64,000 nt of DNA from Polaromonas sp. (GTDB lineage: Bacteria > Pseudomonadota > Gammaproteobacteria > Burkholderiales > Burkholderiaceae_C): NCBI RefSeq assembly GCF_016185115.1, contig NZ_JACPOF010000024.1:62001-126000 (forward strand). The letters are read 5' to 3'. Under the pieces are notes generated by a model that saw nothing but the letters and a program-made list of their open reading frames with translations, did not search any database and was not told the DNA's origin. Shown one piece after another: positions 33,831 to 43,067 of the stretch (position 1 is the stretch's first letter; every line of letters begins with the position of its first letter). The position numbers and the translations under genes are program-made.

Positions 33831-34811
33831 ATGAAGCGCAGACCCCTGCTCGCCTCGGCATTTGTTGCCGCCATTTCGCTTTCCACCAGTCCTTTCGTCG
33901 TCGCACAAAACGCCTGGCCGACAAAGGCCATCACCATGGTCGTGCCCTTTCCGCCCGGCGGTCTTGCCGACCTGGTGGCGCGCCCTGTGGCAGAGGCCAT
34001 GTCGCGTGACCTGGGCCAGCCGGTGGTGATTGAAAACAAGGCCGGTGCAGGCGGCGGCATAGGCATGAGCCAGGTCGCCAAGGCCAGGCCCGACGGCTAC
34101 ACCATACTCATGGCGCTGTCATCACTGACGGTGCTGCCTGAAGCCGATGTGGTGCTGCAGCGGCCACCCATGTTTGCGCTTAGTGACCTGCGCCCCATCG
34201 CCCGTTACACCGCCGACCCAACCGTGCTGGCCGTGCGTGCCGATGCGCCCTGGAAGACAGTGCAGCAGTTTGTAGACGACGCGAAGAAACGCCCCGGCGC
34301 CATCAACTACGGCTCATCAGGCAACTACGGCACCATGCACGTGCCCATGGAAATTCTGGCGCAGAACGCCAGCATCAGGATGACACACGTCCCCTTCACC
34401 GGCGCCGGCCCCGCCGTGGTGGCGTTGCTGGGTGGGCAGATTGATGCGGTATCTACCGGCCCGGCCACCGTGTTGCAGCAGGTCAAGGTCGGCAAGATAC
34501 GCGTGCTGGCGCACTGGGGTACGGCGCAACTCGGCGCACTGCCCGATGCGCCCAGCCTGAAAGACGCCGGCTACAACGCCGAATACGCACAGTGGTCAGG
34601 CCTCTTCATTCCGAAAGACGTGCCTGAGCCGATTGCCCAGCGCCTGCGCGCAGCCGCCAGGGCCGCAGCACAGGATGCGAAGGTGAAGGAAGTCATTCTC
34701 GGCGCGGGCAGCCCGGTGCAATACCAGGACTCCTCGGATTTTAAAAAATATGTGCAGGCCGATGCAGCCCGGATGTCAGCCGTGGTCAGACGCATCGGTA
34801 AGGTCGAATAG
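33831..34811 (+). CDS. Bug-family tripartite tricarboxylate transporter substrate-binding protein
   Basis: Receptor of 326 residues with signal peptide (RRPLLASAFVAAISLSTSPF, cleaved after VVAQ) and mature start NAWPTKAITMVVPFPPGG; GAGGGIGMSQVAKARPDGYT and YGSSGNYGTMHVPME are diagnostic. Start ATG at 33831 is supported by the signal peptide and AAAGGAGAC upstream. It is followed 32 bases later by a second, distinct Bug gene. No transporter membrane subunits are nearby. Confidence 0.9.
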   Translation: MKRRPLLASAFVAAISLSTSPFVVAQNAWPTKAITMVVPFPPGGLADLVARPVAEAMSRDLGQPVVIENKAGAGGGIGMSQVAKARPDGYTILMALSSLTVLPEADVVLQRPPMFALSDLRPIARYTADPTVLAVRADAPWKTVQQFVDDAKKRPGAINYGSSGNYGTMHVPMEILAQNASIRMTHVPFTGAGPAVVALLGGQIDAVSTGPATVLQQVKVGKIRVLAHWGTAQLGALPDAPSLKDAGYNAEYAQWSGLFIPKDVPEPIAQRLRAAARAAAQDAKVKEVILGAGSPVQYQDSSDFKKYVQADAARMSAVVRRIGKVE

Positions 34812-34843
34812 AAAAACCATCACATCAAAACGAAAGAGACATC

Positions 34844-35815
34844 ATGAATTTCAAACCTTCCATCCTGCTGGCTGGCACAGTCGTCGCCGCCCTGTTCGCC
34901 ACCTCGGCTACCGCTCAAAGCTACCCCAGTAAAGCGGTGAAGATCATCGTGCCATTTGCAGCCGGTGGCCCGGCCGACAACTATGCGCGCTTCATTGGCA
35001 AGGGCCTGCAGGATGCCCTCGGCCAAAGCTTTGTGGTGGAAAACCGGCCTGGTGCTGGATCGGTGATTGGAACCGATGCCGTGGCCAAGTCGCCAGCCGA
35101 CGGCTACACGCTGCTGATGATGTCCAACACCCAGACCGTGAACGAAACGCTGGTACAGGGCAAGCCCTACCAGCTGATGCGCGACTTTGTCCCGGTGGCT
35201 CCGATCAACTATTCAGACCTGGTGCTGGTAGCCAACCCCGGCACGTCATTTTCAAACCTCAAGGACCTGACGGCCCAGGCCAAAGCCAGGCCCGGCAAGA
35301 TCAACTATGCGTCGTCGGGTACCGGCACGCCGTACCACATGGCCGGCGAACTGTTCAAAAGCATGTCGAGTGTTTACCTCGTGCACATTCCCTACCGGGG
35401 CAGCTCGGGCGCGCGCACCGACGTGATCGGCGGGCAGGTCGAGGTGATGTTCGACGCCGTCACGACCATGGTCGAGCAGATCAAGGCCGGCAAGGTCAAG
35501 GCGATTGCCACCACTGGCAAGGTGCGCTCGGACGTGCTGCCCGATGTGCCCACCATGAGCGAGGCCGGCCTGCCCGGCTACGAGGCTACCATCTGGCTCG
35601 GCCTGATGGCGCCCAAAGGCACGCCCAAAGACGTGGTGGACAAACTCAATGCGGCGGTTTCAAAGATTGCCGGCCAGCCGGACGTGAAGCAACTGTGGAA
35701 CAAGCAGGGTGCCGTTCCGATGGTGATGACGCCTGCCGTGTTTGACAAATACATGCAGGATGACATTGCCAAGTGGGCGCGCGTCATCAAGAACGCCAAC
35801 ATCAAGGCAGACTGA
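34844..35815 (+). CDS. Bug-family tripartite tricarboxylate transporter substrate-binding protein
   Basis: Receptor of 323 residues with signal peptide (MNFKPSILLAGTVVAALFAT, cleaved after SATA) and mature start QSYPSKAVKIIVPFAAGGPA; NRPGAGSVIGTDAVAKSPAD and YASSGTGTPYHMAGE are typical. It differs substantially from the preceding Bug protein, so it is not a recent tandem duplicate. One base separates its stop from a TTG start of the next gene. Confidence 0.9.
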   Translation: MNFKPSILLAGTVVAALFATSATAQSYPSKAVKIIVPFAAGGPADNYARFIGKGLQDALGQSFVVENRPGAGSVIGTDAVAKSPADGYTLLMMSNTQTVNETLVQGKPYQLMRDFVPVAPINYSDLVLVANPGTSFSNLKDLTAQAKARPGKINYASSGTGTPYHMAGELFKSMSSVYLVHIPYRGSSGARTDVIGGQVEVMFDAVTTMVEQIKAGKVKAIATTGKVRSDVLPDVPTMSEAGLPGYEATIWLGLMAPKGTPKDVVDKLNAAVSKIAGQPDVKQLWNKQGAVPMVMTPAVFDKYMQDDIAKWARVIKNANIKAD

Positions 35816-35816
35816 T

Positions 35817-36515
35817 TTGGACGCCATTCGAATTTTCAGCGGCGGCGCGGCACAAGGCCTGATCACCCGGCTCAAGGACGGCTTTACCCAGAAGTCCGGT
35901 ATCAGCGTGGACGGCACCTTCGGCGCTGTCGGCATGATGAAAGACAAGCTGCTGGCCGGCGAGCCTTGCGACATCATGATCCTCAGTGATGCGCTGATCA
36001 ATGAACTGACGGGCAGTGGTGATCTGGTTGCAGGAACCGCGCAGGCACTGGGTGCCGTCAAGACCGGGGTGGCGGTGAAGACTGGCGAGAAGGCAGTCGA
36101 TGTCAGCAACCAGGATGCACTGAAGGCCGCGCTGCGCGCAGCACGCGGCATTTACTTCCCCGACCCCATCAAGGCGACAGCCGGCATCCATGTGATGAAG
36201 GTGCTGAAAGCGCTCGGGCTGGATGTTGAACTCGCCGACCGCCTGCGCCCGTACCCCAACGGCGCAACGGCCATGAAGGCCATGGCTGAATGCGCAGAGG
36301 CAGGCCTGATTGGCAGCACGCAGGCGACCGAAATCCTGTTAACCAAGGGTGTCGAACTGGTTGCAATGCTGCCCAAGGAGTTTGAACTGGCCACCGTCTA
36401 CACCGCAGCAGTCTGTACCAAGGCAGGCCAGCCCCAAGTCGCGCGTGATTTGATCGCGATGCTGGCGAGCGCAGAGTTTTCTGCGCTGCGCCGGGATTGC
36501 GGGTTTGAGGCCTGA
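35817..36515 (+). CDS. ModA-like substrate-binding-domain protein without signal peptide
   Basis: Protein of 232 residues of the type 2 periplasmic-binding fold (IFSGGAAQGLITRLKDGF, DIMILSDALINEL, PIKATAGIHVMKVLKALG), similar to the molybdate-binding ModA group. No signal peptide or lipobox is seen from the predicted TTG at 35817, which follows the Bug stop after one base. Such signal-less members may act as cytosolic sensors or have been recruited for other ligands; a missed upstream start is unlikely since the frame would overlap the Bug gene. Confidence 0.75.
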   Translation: MDAIRIFSGGAAQGLITRLKDGFTQKSGISVDGTFGAVGMMKDKLLAGEPCDIMILSDALINELTGSGDLVAGTAQALGAVKTGVAVKTGEKAVDVSNQDALKAALRAARGIYFPDPIKATAGIHVMKVLKALGLDVELADRLRPYPNGATAMKAMAECAEAGLIGSTQATEILLTKGVELVAMLPKEFELATVYTAAVCTKAGQPQVARDLIAMLASAEFSALRRDCGFEA

Positions 36516-36518
36516 GTC

Positions 36519-38450
36519 TTAAACGAGGAGCGCATTAACGCGCTTGACGTAAGCCGCCGGATCAGCCGGCATGCCACCCTCAGCCAGCAATGCCTGGTCA
36601 AACAGGATGTTGGCGAGGTCGGCAAAGTTGGCCTCATCCGTCGTACCTTCAAGCTTCTTGACCAACGGGTGCTGGGCATTGACTTCAAGAATCGGCTTGA
36701 CCTCAGGCACGGCCTGACCGGCCTGTTTCAACATGCGTGCGAGTTGGGTAGACATGTCGCCGTCCTGAACCACCAGGCAGGCGGGTGAATCGACCAGGCG
36801 CGAGGTGGCGCGCACATCTGTCGCCTTGTCTTTCAGCGCTTCCTTCAGCTTGTCGAGCACGGGCTTGAACTGGGTCTGCGCTTCTTCTGCAGCTTTCTTT
36901 TCGTCTTCGTCCTGAAGCTTGCCGAGGTCAACCGCGCCTTTGGCGACGGACTGCAGCGGCGTGCCGTCGAAGTCGTGCAGGTAATTCAGCGCCCATTCGT
37001 CGACGCGGTCGGCCATCAGCAGGACCTCAATGCCCTTCTTGCGGAAGATCTCGAGTTGCGGGCTGTTCTTTGCAGCGGCCAGGGTGTCGGCGGTGATGTA
37101 ATAAATCGCGTCCTGGCCTTCTTTCATGCGGGCCTTGTAGTCGGCAAAGCTGACAGTCGCGGTGTCGGTGGTGGACGATGCAAAACGCAGCAGTTTGGCC
37201 AGGCGTTCGCGGTTGGCAAAATCTTCGCCCAGGCCTTCTTTCAGCACAGCGCCGAACTCGGTCTGGAAGGTCGCAAACTTTTCAGCGTCATTCGTCGCCA
37301 TGTCCTCGATCATGGACAGCACGCGCTTGGTGCAGCCTTCACGAATCGCCTTGACGGCGCGGCTTTCCTGCAGCAGCTCGCGTGAGACGTTGAGCGGCAG
37401 GTCAGATGAATCAACCACGCCCTTCACAAAACGCAGATAGGTGGGCATCAGCGCCTGGGCATCGTCCATGATGAAGACGCGTTTGACGTAGAGCTTGACG
37501 CCCGCCGCCTTGTCGCGGTTGAACATGTCCATGGGCGCTTTTGACGGAATGAACAGCAGCTGCGTGTATTCGGTCGAACCTTCGACGCGGTTGTGCGTGG
37601 TGGCCAGCGGCGCGTTCTGGTCGTAGCTGATCTGTTTGTAGAACTCGTCGTACTGGTCCTGCGTGATGTCTTTCTTGGCGCGCGTCCAGAGCGCTGCGGC
37701 CTGGTTGACGGTTTCCCATTCGCCGGTCTTGGCCATCTCGCCGGGCTGGTCGTTTTCACCTTCCTTCCACTCTTCCTTTTCCATCATGATGGGCAGGGAG
37801 ATGTGGTCGGAGTACTTGTTGATAACGCCCTTGAGCTTCCAGGCGTTGAGGTAGTCCTCGGCCTCTTCCTTCAGGTGCAGGGTGATGCTCGTGCCGCGCT
37901 CTAGACGTTCGATCTGCGCGACATCGAACTGGCCAGTGCCGTCGCTGGTCCAGCGCACGCCTTCGCCTGCTGGCAAACCGGCGCGCCGGCTTTCAACGGT
38001 GATCTTGTCGGCGACGATAAAGCCCGAATAAAAACCCACGCCGAACTGGCCGATGAGCTGCGCGTCGTTCTTCTGGTCGCCCGAGAGTTTGGCCATGAAA
38101 TCGCGCGTGCCGCTCTTGGCAATGGTGCCGAGGTTGTCAATCGCTTCCTGCTGCGACAGGCCAATGCCGTTGTCGGTGATGGTCAGGGTCTTGGCGGCCT
38201 TGTCGAAAGTGACTTTGACTTTCAGCTCGGGGTCGGATTCATACAGGCCGGCATCGTTGAGCGCCTCAAAACGCAGCTTGTCGCAGGCGTCTGATGCGTT
38301 GGAGATCAGCTCGCGCAAAAAGATCTCGGGGTTGGAGTACAGCGAGTGCGTGACCAGCTTGAGCAACTGGGCGACTTCGGCCTGGAAGGACAGGGTTTGT
38401 GACATGGCGGTTTGTGGCATGGAAGTTGGTGACATGGTGAATTGAGACAT
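36519..38450 (-). CDS. htpG: Molecular chaperone HtpG (Hsp90)
   Basis: Hsp90 homologue of about 643 residues. The GHKL ATPase is visible in [29 protein letters not shown], and [15 protein letters not shown], followed by the middle domain ([18 protein letters not shown]) and dimerisation end. Four near-identical in-frame starts (ATG-TC/CC) lie within the first 45 bases, so the precise start is uncertain between 38450 and 38405, where the family alignment begins ([13 protein letters not shown]). It is divergent from the pilus operon. Confidence 0.95.
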   Translation of the reverse strand: MSQFTMSPTSMPQTAMSQTLSFQAEVAQLLKLVTHSLYSNPEIFLRELISNASDACDKLRFEALNDAGLYESDPELKVKVTFDKAAKTLTITDNGIGLSQQEAIDNLGTIAKSGTRDFMAKLSGDQKNDAQLIGQFGVGFYSGFIVADKITVESRRAGLPAGEGVRWTSDGTGQFDVAQIERLERGTSITLHLKEEAEDYLNAWKLKGVINKYSDHISLPIMMEKEEWKEGENDQPGEMAKTGEWETVNQAAALWTRAKKDITQDQYDEFYKQISYDQNAPLATTHNRVEGSTEYTQLLFIPSKAPMDMFNRDKAAGVKLYVKRVFIMDDAQALMPTYLRFVKGVVDSSDLPLNVSRELLQESRAVKAIREGCTKRVLSMIEDMATNDAEKFATFQTEFGAVLKEGLGEDFANRERLAKLLRFASSTTDTATVSFADYKARMKEGQDAIYYITADTLAAAKNSPQLEIFRKKGIEVLLMADRVDEWALNYLHDFDGTPLQSVAKGAVDLGKLQDEDEKKAAEEAQTQFKPVLDKLKEALKDKATDVRATSRLVDSPACLVVQDGDMSTQLARMLKQAGQAVPEVKPILEVNAQHPLVKKLEGTTDEANFADLANILFDQALLAEGGMPADPAAYVKRVNALLV

Positions 38451-38499
38451 GTATATCTGTTGTTACGAATGGAAATTGCCAGTAGTACTAATTAGTTAT

Positions 38500-38660
38500 G
38501 TTACAACTTTAAAGACAATTGTTACAATCAAACAAACCACGTTGACAGGCTGAAATTTGGCTGAAAATCAATTAATTCAATAGCTTGCCGTGAACAAGTG
38601 GACAAATTCCGACGCTGTTACAAGTTACAAATGTTTTAAAAACACGCAACCGGTTACAGT
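38500..38660 (+). promoter_or_regulatory. GTTACAA repeats in the pilus promoter region
   Basis: In the 262-base AT-rich gap between htpG and the pilin start, GTTACAA occurs at 38500, 38521, 38617 and 38624, with a GTTACAG at 38653; two are exactly 21 bases apart and two are adjacent. A TTGACA at 38542 could be a -35 but has only a weak -10. Iterated heptamers suggest binding sites of a regulator of the pilus operon or htpG. Confidence 0.45.
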
Positions 38661-38712
38661 TCAGTCACATTTCAATTTTGTCTGTTCTTGTCCCCCCAAT
38701 CGGAGAAAAGTC

Positions 38713-39177
38713 GTGAAACAACTTGTAAAGCTCATTTTAGTCGCCGCCTTCGGCATCGCCAGCCTTGTGACAGCCCCTGTTCAGGCGGCCAATGACTCGG
38801 CCACCGTCAACGTGACCGTCAGTCTGACGTCCAAGTGCGTTTTTGGCGCTGTGACGGCACTTGCATTCACCTATACCTCGTTTGGCGCATTGGCCAACGG
38901 CACCGGCGGCAGCTTTAACATGAAGTGCACCAACACCATGCCGTACAAAATCGGTTTCAGCAATGCAGCCACCCCCGCAGCGACGCTGGCGGTTACGGAT
39001 ACGGCAACCAATCTTGCCTACACCCTGGGTGTGTCGGCAGCTACCGGCACGGGCAGTGGCGTTGACCAGGCCTACTCGGTTACCGGTACCATGGCGGCTG
39101 GCCAGGCAGGCACCTGTTTGACCGCAGCTTGTACGAACGGCGCCGGTGTCGCAAGCACCATCTACGTCGTTTATTGA
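38713..39177 (+). CDS. Csu-type pilus major subunit (spore coat U/SCPU domain)
   Basis: Pilin of 154 residues: signal peptide (KLILVAAFGIASLVTAPVQA) then a single SCPU domain ending in the beta strand TIYVVY. Paired cysteines (KCVFG with KCTN; TCLTAAC) are typical of this class. Subunits assemble by donor-strand exchange across the outer membrane. GTG at 38713 has GGAG upstream; the earlier frame to 38590 lacks a signal peptide. First gene of the five-gene pilus operon. Confidence 0.88.
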   Translation: MKQLVKLILVAAFGIASLVTAPVQAANDSATVNVTVSLTSKCVFGAVTALAFTYTSFGALANGTGGSFNMKCTNTMPYKIGFSNAATPAATLAVTDTATNLAYTLGVSAATGTGSGVDQAYSVTGTMAAGQAGTCLTAACTNGAGVASTIYVVY

Positions 39178-39219
39178 TTGTTTCCAGACAGGTCCTGACG
39201 CCGTCAACGCCCCCAGCAC

Positions 39220-39723
39220 ATGAACAAACTGAACCGCAGTTTCTGGCTGAGCGCCTTCATGAGCCTGTGGGCAGGCATTGCGGTTGCCGGAACCAGTTCG
39301 GGCTTGTTCACTGTCACCATCAGACTGAACAATCCGAACGCCATTGAACCCGCCCCGGTCACGGGCATTAGTGAACCGGTCACGGGCGGTAGCGTGGCGG
39401 TTGTGCCCCCCCCGGTCACGGGCGGCAAGGCGGCGGTTGCGTCGGACGTCTGCGTCAACCAGACCTTGAGCGAGCAAACCAACTCCCTGGTGCAGGTGAT
39501 CTGCACAACCGGGCAGTTTGTCAGCATCACCCCCTTGCCGGGTAAACCCTTTGTGGGCACCCATGGCGGTGCTTTCCGTTACAGCGTGAACGCCAACAAC
39601 GTCTCCAGCGTCACCATGTTTAACGCCAACGGCGCAAACAACGGAGCTGGCACGGTCACTGCATTGCGTATTTACAACGCGAATGGTTCAGATGGCCCTC
39701 TGGAGATGCTGGTCAGTTTTTAA
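39220..39723 (+). CDS. Putative minor pilus-operon protein with PVTG repeats
   Basis: Protein of 167 residues, unrecognised. Signal peptide (SFWLSAFMSLWAGIAVAGTS) is followed by a proline/valine-rich linker containing PVTG three times (encoded by CCGGTCACGGGC at 39355, 39376 and 39412), then a compact beta-rich domain with cysteines (DVCVNQ, VICTTGQ) ending LEMLVSF. Position between pilin and chaperone, as CsuA/CsuB in the Csu operon, suggests a minor subunit. A C8 run inside the linker is noted. Confidence 0.75.
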   Translation: MNKLNRSFWLSAFMSLWAGIAVAGTSSGLFTVTIRLNNPNAIEPAPVTGISEPVTGGSVAVVPPPVTGGKAAVASDVCVNQTLSEQTNSLVQVICTTGQFVSITPLPGKPFVGTHGGAFRYSVNANNVSSVTMFNANGANNGAGTVTALRIYNANGSDGPLEMLVSF

Positions 39724-39751
39724 GCCGGGCTGTGGCTGTTAAGCTCGGCAC

Positions 39752-40522
39752 ATGAAGCTCCGCATCAACCCAAACAGGCCTGACACTGTGCACTCACTCC
39801 GGCTTGCTCCGGCCGTCGTCTTGTTGCTGGCGGGGGTATTGTCCGGCGCCGCGGCGCCTGCATCAGCGGGCGTCTTTTCAGTAACCCCGGTTCGTATCTA
39901 CATGACCCCGCGGGACCGTGCGGTGGCAGTCACCATCATCAATGAGGGCGATACGGAAGTCGTCCTGCAGGCGGACCTGAACGCCTGGAGCCAGAAGCCG
40001 GACGGCACCGATGAACAGGTCCCGACAGAAGACCTCATCCTGTCCCCCCCTGTCATCAAGCTGGCCCCCAATGCCCGCCAGGTTGTGCGCCTGGCCCTTC
40101 TCAAGCCTGCCGATGCGAGCCGCCAGCTGATTTACCGCATGATCATGCGCGAAGTGCCCGAAGCCCTTGCCGGACGCGACAAGACCATACAGGTGCCGAT
40201 TGCGCTGGCCCTGTCGATGCCGGTATTCATCACGCCCCCAGTGGCCAAACGCGATGTAAGCTGCCAGGCCGCACGCGGCGTCACTCCTGCGGTGAGTGTG
40301 AGCTGCACCAACAACGGCACGGCCTACGCGCAGGTGCGGGAGATTCAGGTCAGGCGCGGCACGCAGGCGCTGGGCCGGTTCGAAGGCGGCACCTACATCC
40401 TGCCCGGTGCGCGGCAGGTGATGAGCGTCAAGGCAGAGCAACCCATTTCACCCGGCGCGGCACAGCTAAGCGTGAGCTTTGACGATGGCAAGTCCCAGAC
40501 CTTTGACATCACGCTGCCGTAA
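39752..40522 (+). CDS. PapD-like periplasmic pilus chaperone
   Basis: Chaperone of 256 residues. Signal peptide ends at ASAG; the first immunoglobulin domain carries FSVTPVRIYMTPRDRAVAVT and the G1-like PPVIKLAPNARQVVRLAL, the F1-G1 region that completes subunits. The second domain holds a disulfide (SCQ/SCTNN). It stabilises SCPU pilins before the usher accepts them. Family is the FGL-long/Csu-type. It lies 28 bases after the minor protein and its end may overlap the usher frame. Confidence 0.92.
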   Translation: MKLRINPNRPDTVHSLRLAPAVVLLLAGVLSGAAAPASAGVFSVTPVRIYMTPRDRAVAVTIINEGDTEVVLQADLNAWSQKPDGTDEQVPTEDLILSPPVIKLAPNARQVVRLALLKPADASRQLIYRMIMREVPEALAGRDKTIQVPIALALSMPVFITPPVAKRDVSCQAARGVTPAVSVSCTNNGTAYAQVREIQVRRGTQALGRFEGGTYILPGARQVMSVKAEQPISPGAAQLSVSFDDGKSQTFDITLP

Positions 40523-40589
40523 AGCCCCGCCCCTACGCCACTGCGCCCAACCGCCCGCCCGCCTGCCCGTCCGTACGCTGGCGCTGGTC

Positions 40590-43067
40590 ATGCCAGTGCG
40601 CCATGCCGCCCAGCCACCTTCCGGGGCCAGGAGTCATTCGGGACATGCGCTGCGGCCTTCGGTGCTGGCCATGCTGCAGGCGGGTTGGTGCTGCGCGCTG
40701 CTGCTTGCTGCGGCGCCCCTGATGGCCGCTGAGCCCGAGGCCCCCGCCCCCGCAACCACCGCTCCTGCACCCATCGAAAGCACCCCCCCGCCGGTACGCA
40801 TGATGCCGCTGGAGGTCAAGGTCAATGGTGCAGAGGCCGGCAACTGGGTGCTGCTTGAGCGCGGCGGCACGCTGTTTGCGCCGGCCGCCGCGTTTGACGA
40901 ATGGCGCGTGAACCGCCGGGCCGACGCACCGCCCTTCACTCACCTCGGCCAGCAGTGGTATGCACTGACGGCCGTGCCCGGTTTTGAAGCCCAGGTCAAC
41001 TTTGCGAACCAGTCCGTTGACCTGAAATTTCAGCCGCAATCCTTTGCAGCCACCCGGCTCACGCGCACGCTGGCCGAACGGCCCAAACTCAGTGAGCCGG
41101 CACTGGCCAGCTTTCTCAACTACGACATCAGCTACACCCGTACCGGGCAACGCGATCTCGCAAGCACACAAAATTTTGGGGCGCTGCTGGAGTTCGGCGT
41201 CTCCAACCGCTGGGGCGTGCTGACCAGCACCTACTCGGCACTCAACCTCGGCAGCAGCAACCCGCTTTCACCGCGCACGGTGAGACGGCTGGAGACCACA
41301 TTCACCCGCGATCTGCCCGATGACAAGCTCACGCTGCGTCTGGGCGATGCCACCACGCGCAATGCAGGGCTGGGCCGTTCGATTTATTTCGGCGGTTTCC
41401 AGCTGAGCCGGAACTTCGGCCTGAACCCGGGTTTTATTTCACAGCCTCTGCCCGTTATCAACGGCATGTCGAGCGCGCCCAGCACAGTGGAGCTCTACAT
41501 CAACGATGCACTGCGGCAAACCTCGCAGGTCCCCACCGGCCCGTTTGCCATCGACAACTTTCCCCTTCTCACGGGTAACGGCCAGGCACGGGTCGTGGTG
41601 CGCGATTCGCTGGGCCGGGAGACCGTGCTGGTGCAGGATTTTTTCAGCCGCGCAGAACTGCTTGAGCAGGGCCTGAGCGACTGGAGCATTGAAGCCGGTG
41701 CGGTACGCAGAAACCTGGGCAGCAGCAACGCCGACTATGGCCAGCGCTTCATGTCCGGGCTCTGGCGCTACGGCATCGACAAAAACACAACCATGGAAAC
41801 CCACGGCGAGTACGGCCAGAGCACCCAGGGCGCAACGTTCGGCCTGGTTCGCGCGCTGCCATTCAACCTGCTGGGCCAGCTCGGCGCGGCCGTCAGCAAC
41901 GATGTGGTTACAGGGCGCGGTCACCAGTACATGTTCGCGCTGGAGCACACCAGCCTGCGCCACGGCTTCAGCCTGCGAAACGAAGCCGCCTCACAGGGCT
42001 ACCGCCAGATAGGGCAGGACGTCGCCTCCCTGCCCTACCAGCGCCAGCTGTCGGGCAGCTACACCTATTCATCGGAAGGTTTTGGCTCCCTCGGGCTGGG
42101 TTATGCCCGCGTCAACAGCTTCACCCAGGGGCCGCTCACCACCTACAGTGCCAACTATTCAATGCGCCTGGGCCAGCGCTCGTCGCTCAACTTCAATGTG
42201 GTGCGCGTCGAGGGCCTGCCGGGCAACACGCCATCCAGCACCTCCGTGGGCATGAGTCTGCTGATCCCGCTGGAGAACCAGCTGGCGGTTTCCAGCAGCC
42301 TGTCGCATCGCGGCGGCCAGACCGACGGCTATATCAGCGCCAGCAAGGGCCTGAGCAGCGACACCGGTCTGGGCTGGCGCACGCTTGCAGGCCAGCGTGC
42401 CATGCAAAACTATGCCGAAGGCGGCCTGTACTACCAGGGCAACCGGGGTGCATGGACAGCAGATGTCAGTGCTTCCAGCCTGCAGCAAACCGTGCGTGTC
42501 GGTGCGCAGGGCGGTCTCGCTGCCATTGACGGACAGTTTTTTGCATCACGCCGCGTGCAGGAGAGCTTTGCGCTCGTCGAGGTACCGGGTTATGCCGATG
42601 TCGGCGTGGGCTTTCAGGGCCGCATTCTTGCGCGTACCAACAAGGACGGCAAGGCGCTGGTGCCGGGCATGCTGCCGTACCAGGAAAACAGCATCCGGCT
42701 GGACCCGAGCGAGCTGCCCATCAGTGCCGAGCTGGACAGCATCGAGCAGGTGGTCGTGCCGGGCAACCGCACCGGCTTGATCGTCAGGTTCCCGGTCCGC
42801 AGCGGGCGCGGCGCCCTCATCAAAATTGTGTTTGATGATGGCGAACCCGCACCGGCCGGGGCGGAGATCGAGCTGATAGGCGACAAGCAGGAGTTTTTTG
42901 TCGCACGCCGCGGTGAGGCATTTATCACGGGAATGCAGGCTTCCAACCGCCTGCGCCTGAAATGGGAGGGTGCAAGCTGCACCTTTGCGGTTGACTTGCC
43001 AGCTGCAGTCAACCAAGATGACATTGCACGCGTGGGCCCCCTGAAATGTACTGGAGTGAAACGTTGA
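40590..43067 (+). CDS. Fimbrial outer-membrane usher (Csu/FimD-type)
   Basis: Outer-membrane assembly pore of about 825 residues. Signal peptide (LQAGWCCALLLAAAPLMAAE) is followed by the N-terminal domain (PLEVKVNGAEAGNWVLLERG), the beta barrel, the plug (VELYINDALRQTSQVPTGPF) and a C-terminal domain ending CTFAVDLP. The start is uncertain: 40590 is one choice, 40671 gives a minimal signal peptide, and the open frame extends to 40479 overlapping the chaperone gene. It accepts chaperone-subunit complexes. Confidence 0.88.
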   Translation: MPVRHAAQPPSGARSHSGHALRPSVLAMLQAGWCCALLLAAAPLMAAEPEAPAPATTAPAPIESTPPPVRMMPLEVKVNGAEAGNWVLLERGGTLFAPAAAFDEWRVNRRADAPPFTHLGQQWYALTAVPGFEAQVNFANQSVDLKFQPQSFAATRLTRTLAERPKLSEPALASFLNYDISYTRTGQRDLASTQNFGALLEFGVSNRWGVLTSTYSALNLGSSNPLSPRTVRRLETTFTRDLPDDKLTLRLGDATTRNAGLGRSIYFGGFQLSRNFGLNPGFISQPLPVINGMSSAPSTVELYINDALRQTSQVPTGPFAIDNFPLLTGNGQARVVVRDSLGRETVLVQDFFSRAELLEQGLSDWSIEAGAVRRNLGSSNADYGQRFMSGLWRYGIDKNTTMETHGEYGQSTQGATFGLVRALPFNLLGQLGAAVSNDVVTGRGHQYMFALEHTSLRHGFSLRNEAASQGYRQIGQDVASLPYQRQLSGSYTYSSEGFGSLGLGYARVNSFTQGPLTTYSANYSMRLGQRSSLNFNVVRVEGLPGNTPSSTSVGMSLLIPLENQLAVSSSLSHRGGQTDGYISASKGLSSDTGLGWRTLAGQRAMQNYAEGGLYYQGNRGAWTADVSASSLQQTVRVGAQGGLAAIDGQFFASRRVQESFALVEVPGYADVGVGFQGRILARTNKDGKALVPGMLPYQENSIRLDPSELPISAELDSIEQVVVPGNRTGLIVRFPVRSGRGALIKIVFDDGEPAPAGAEIELIGDKQEFFVARRGEAFITGMQASNRLRLKWEGASCTFAVDLPAAVNQDDIARVGPLKCTGVKR

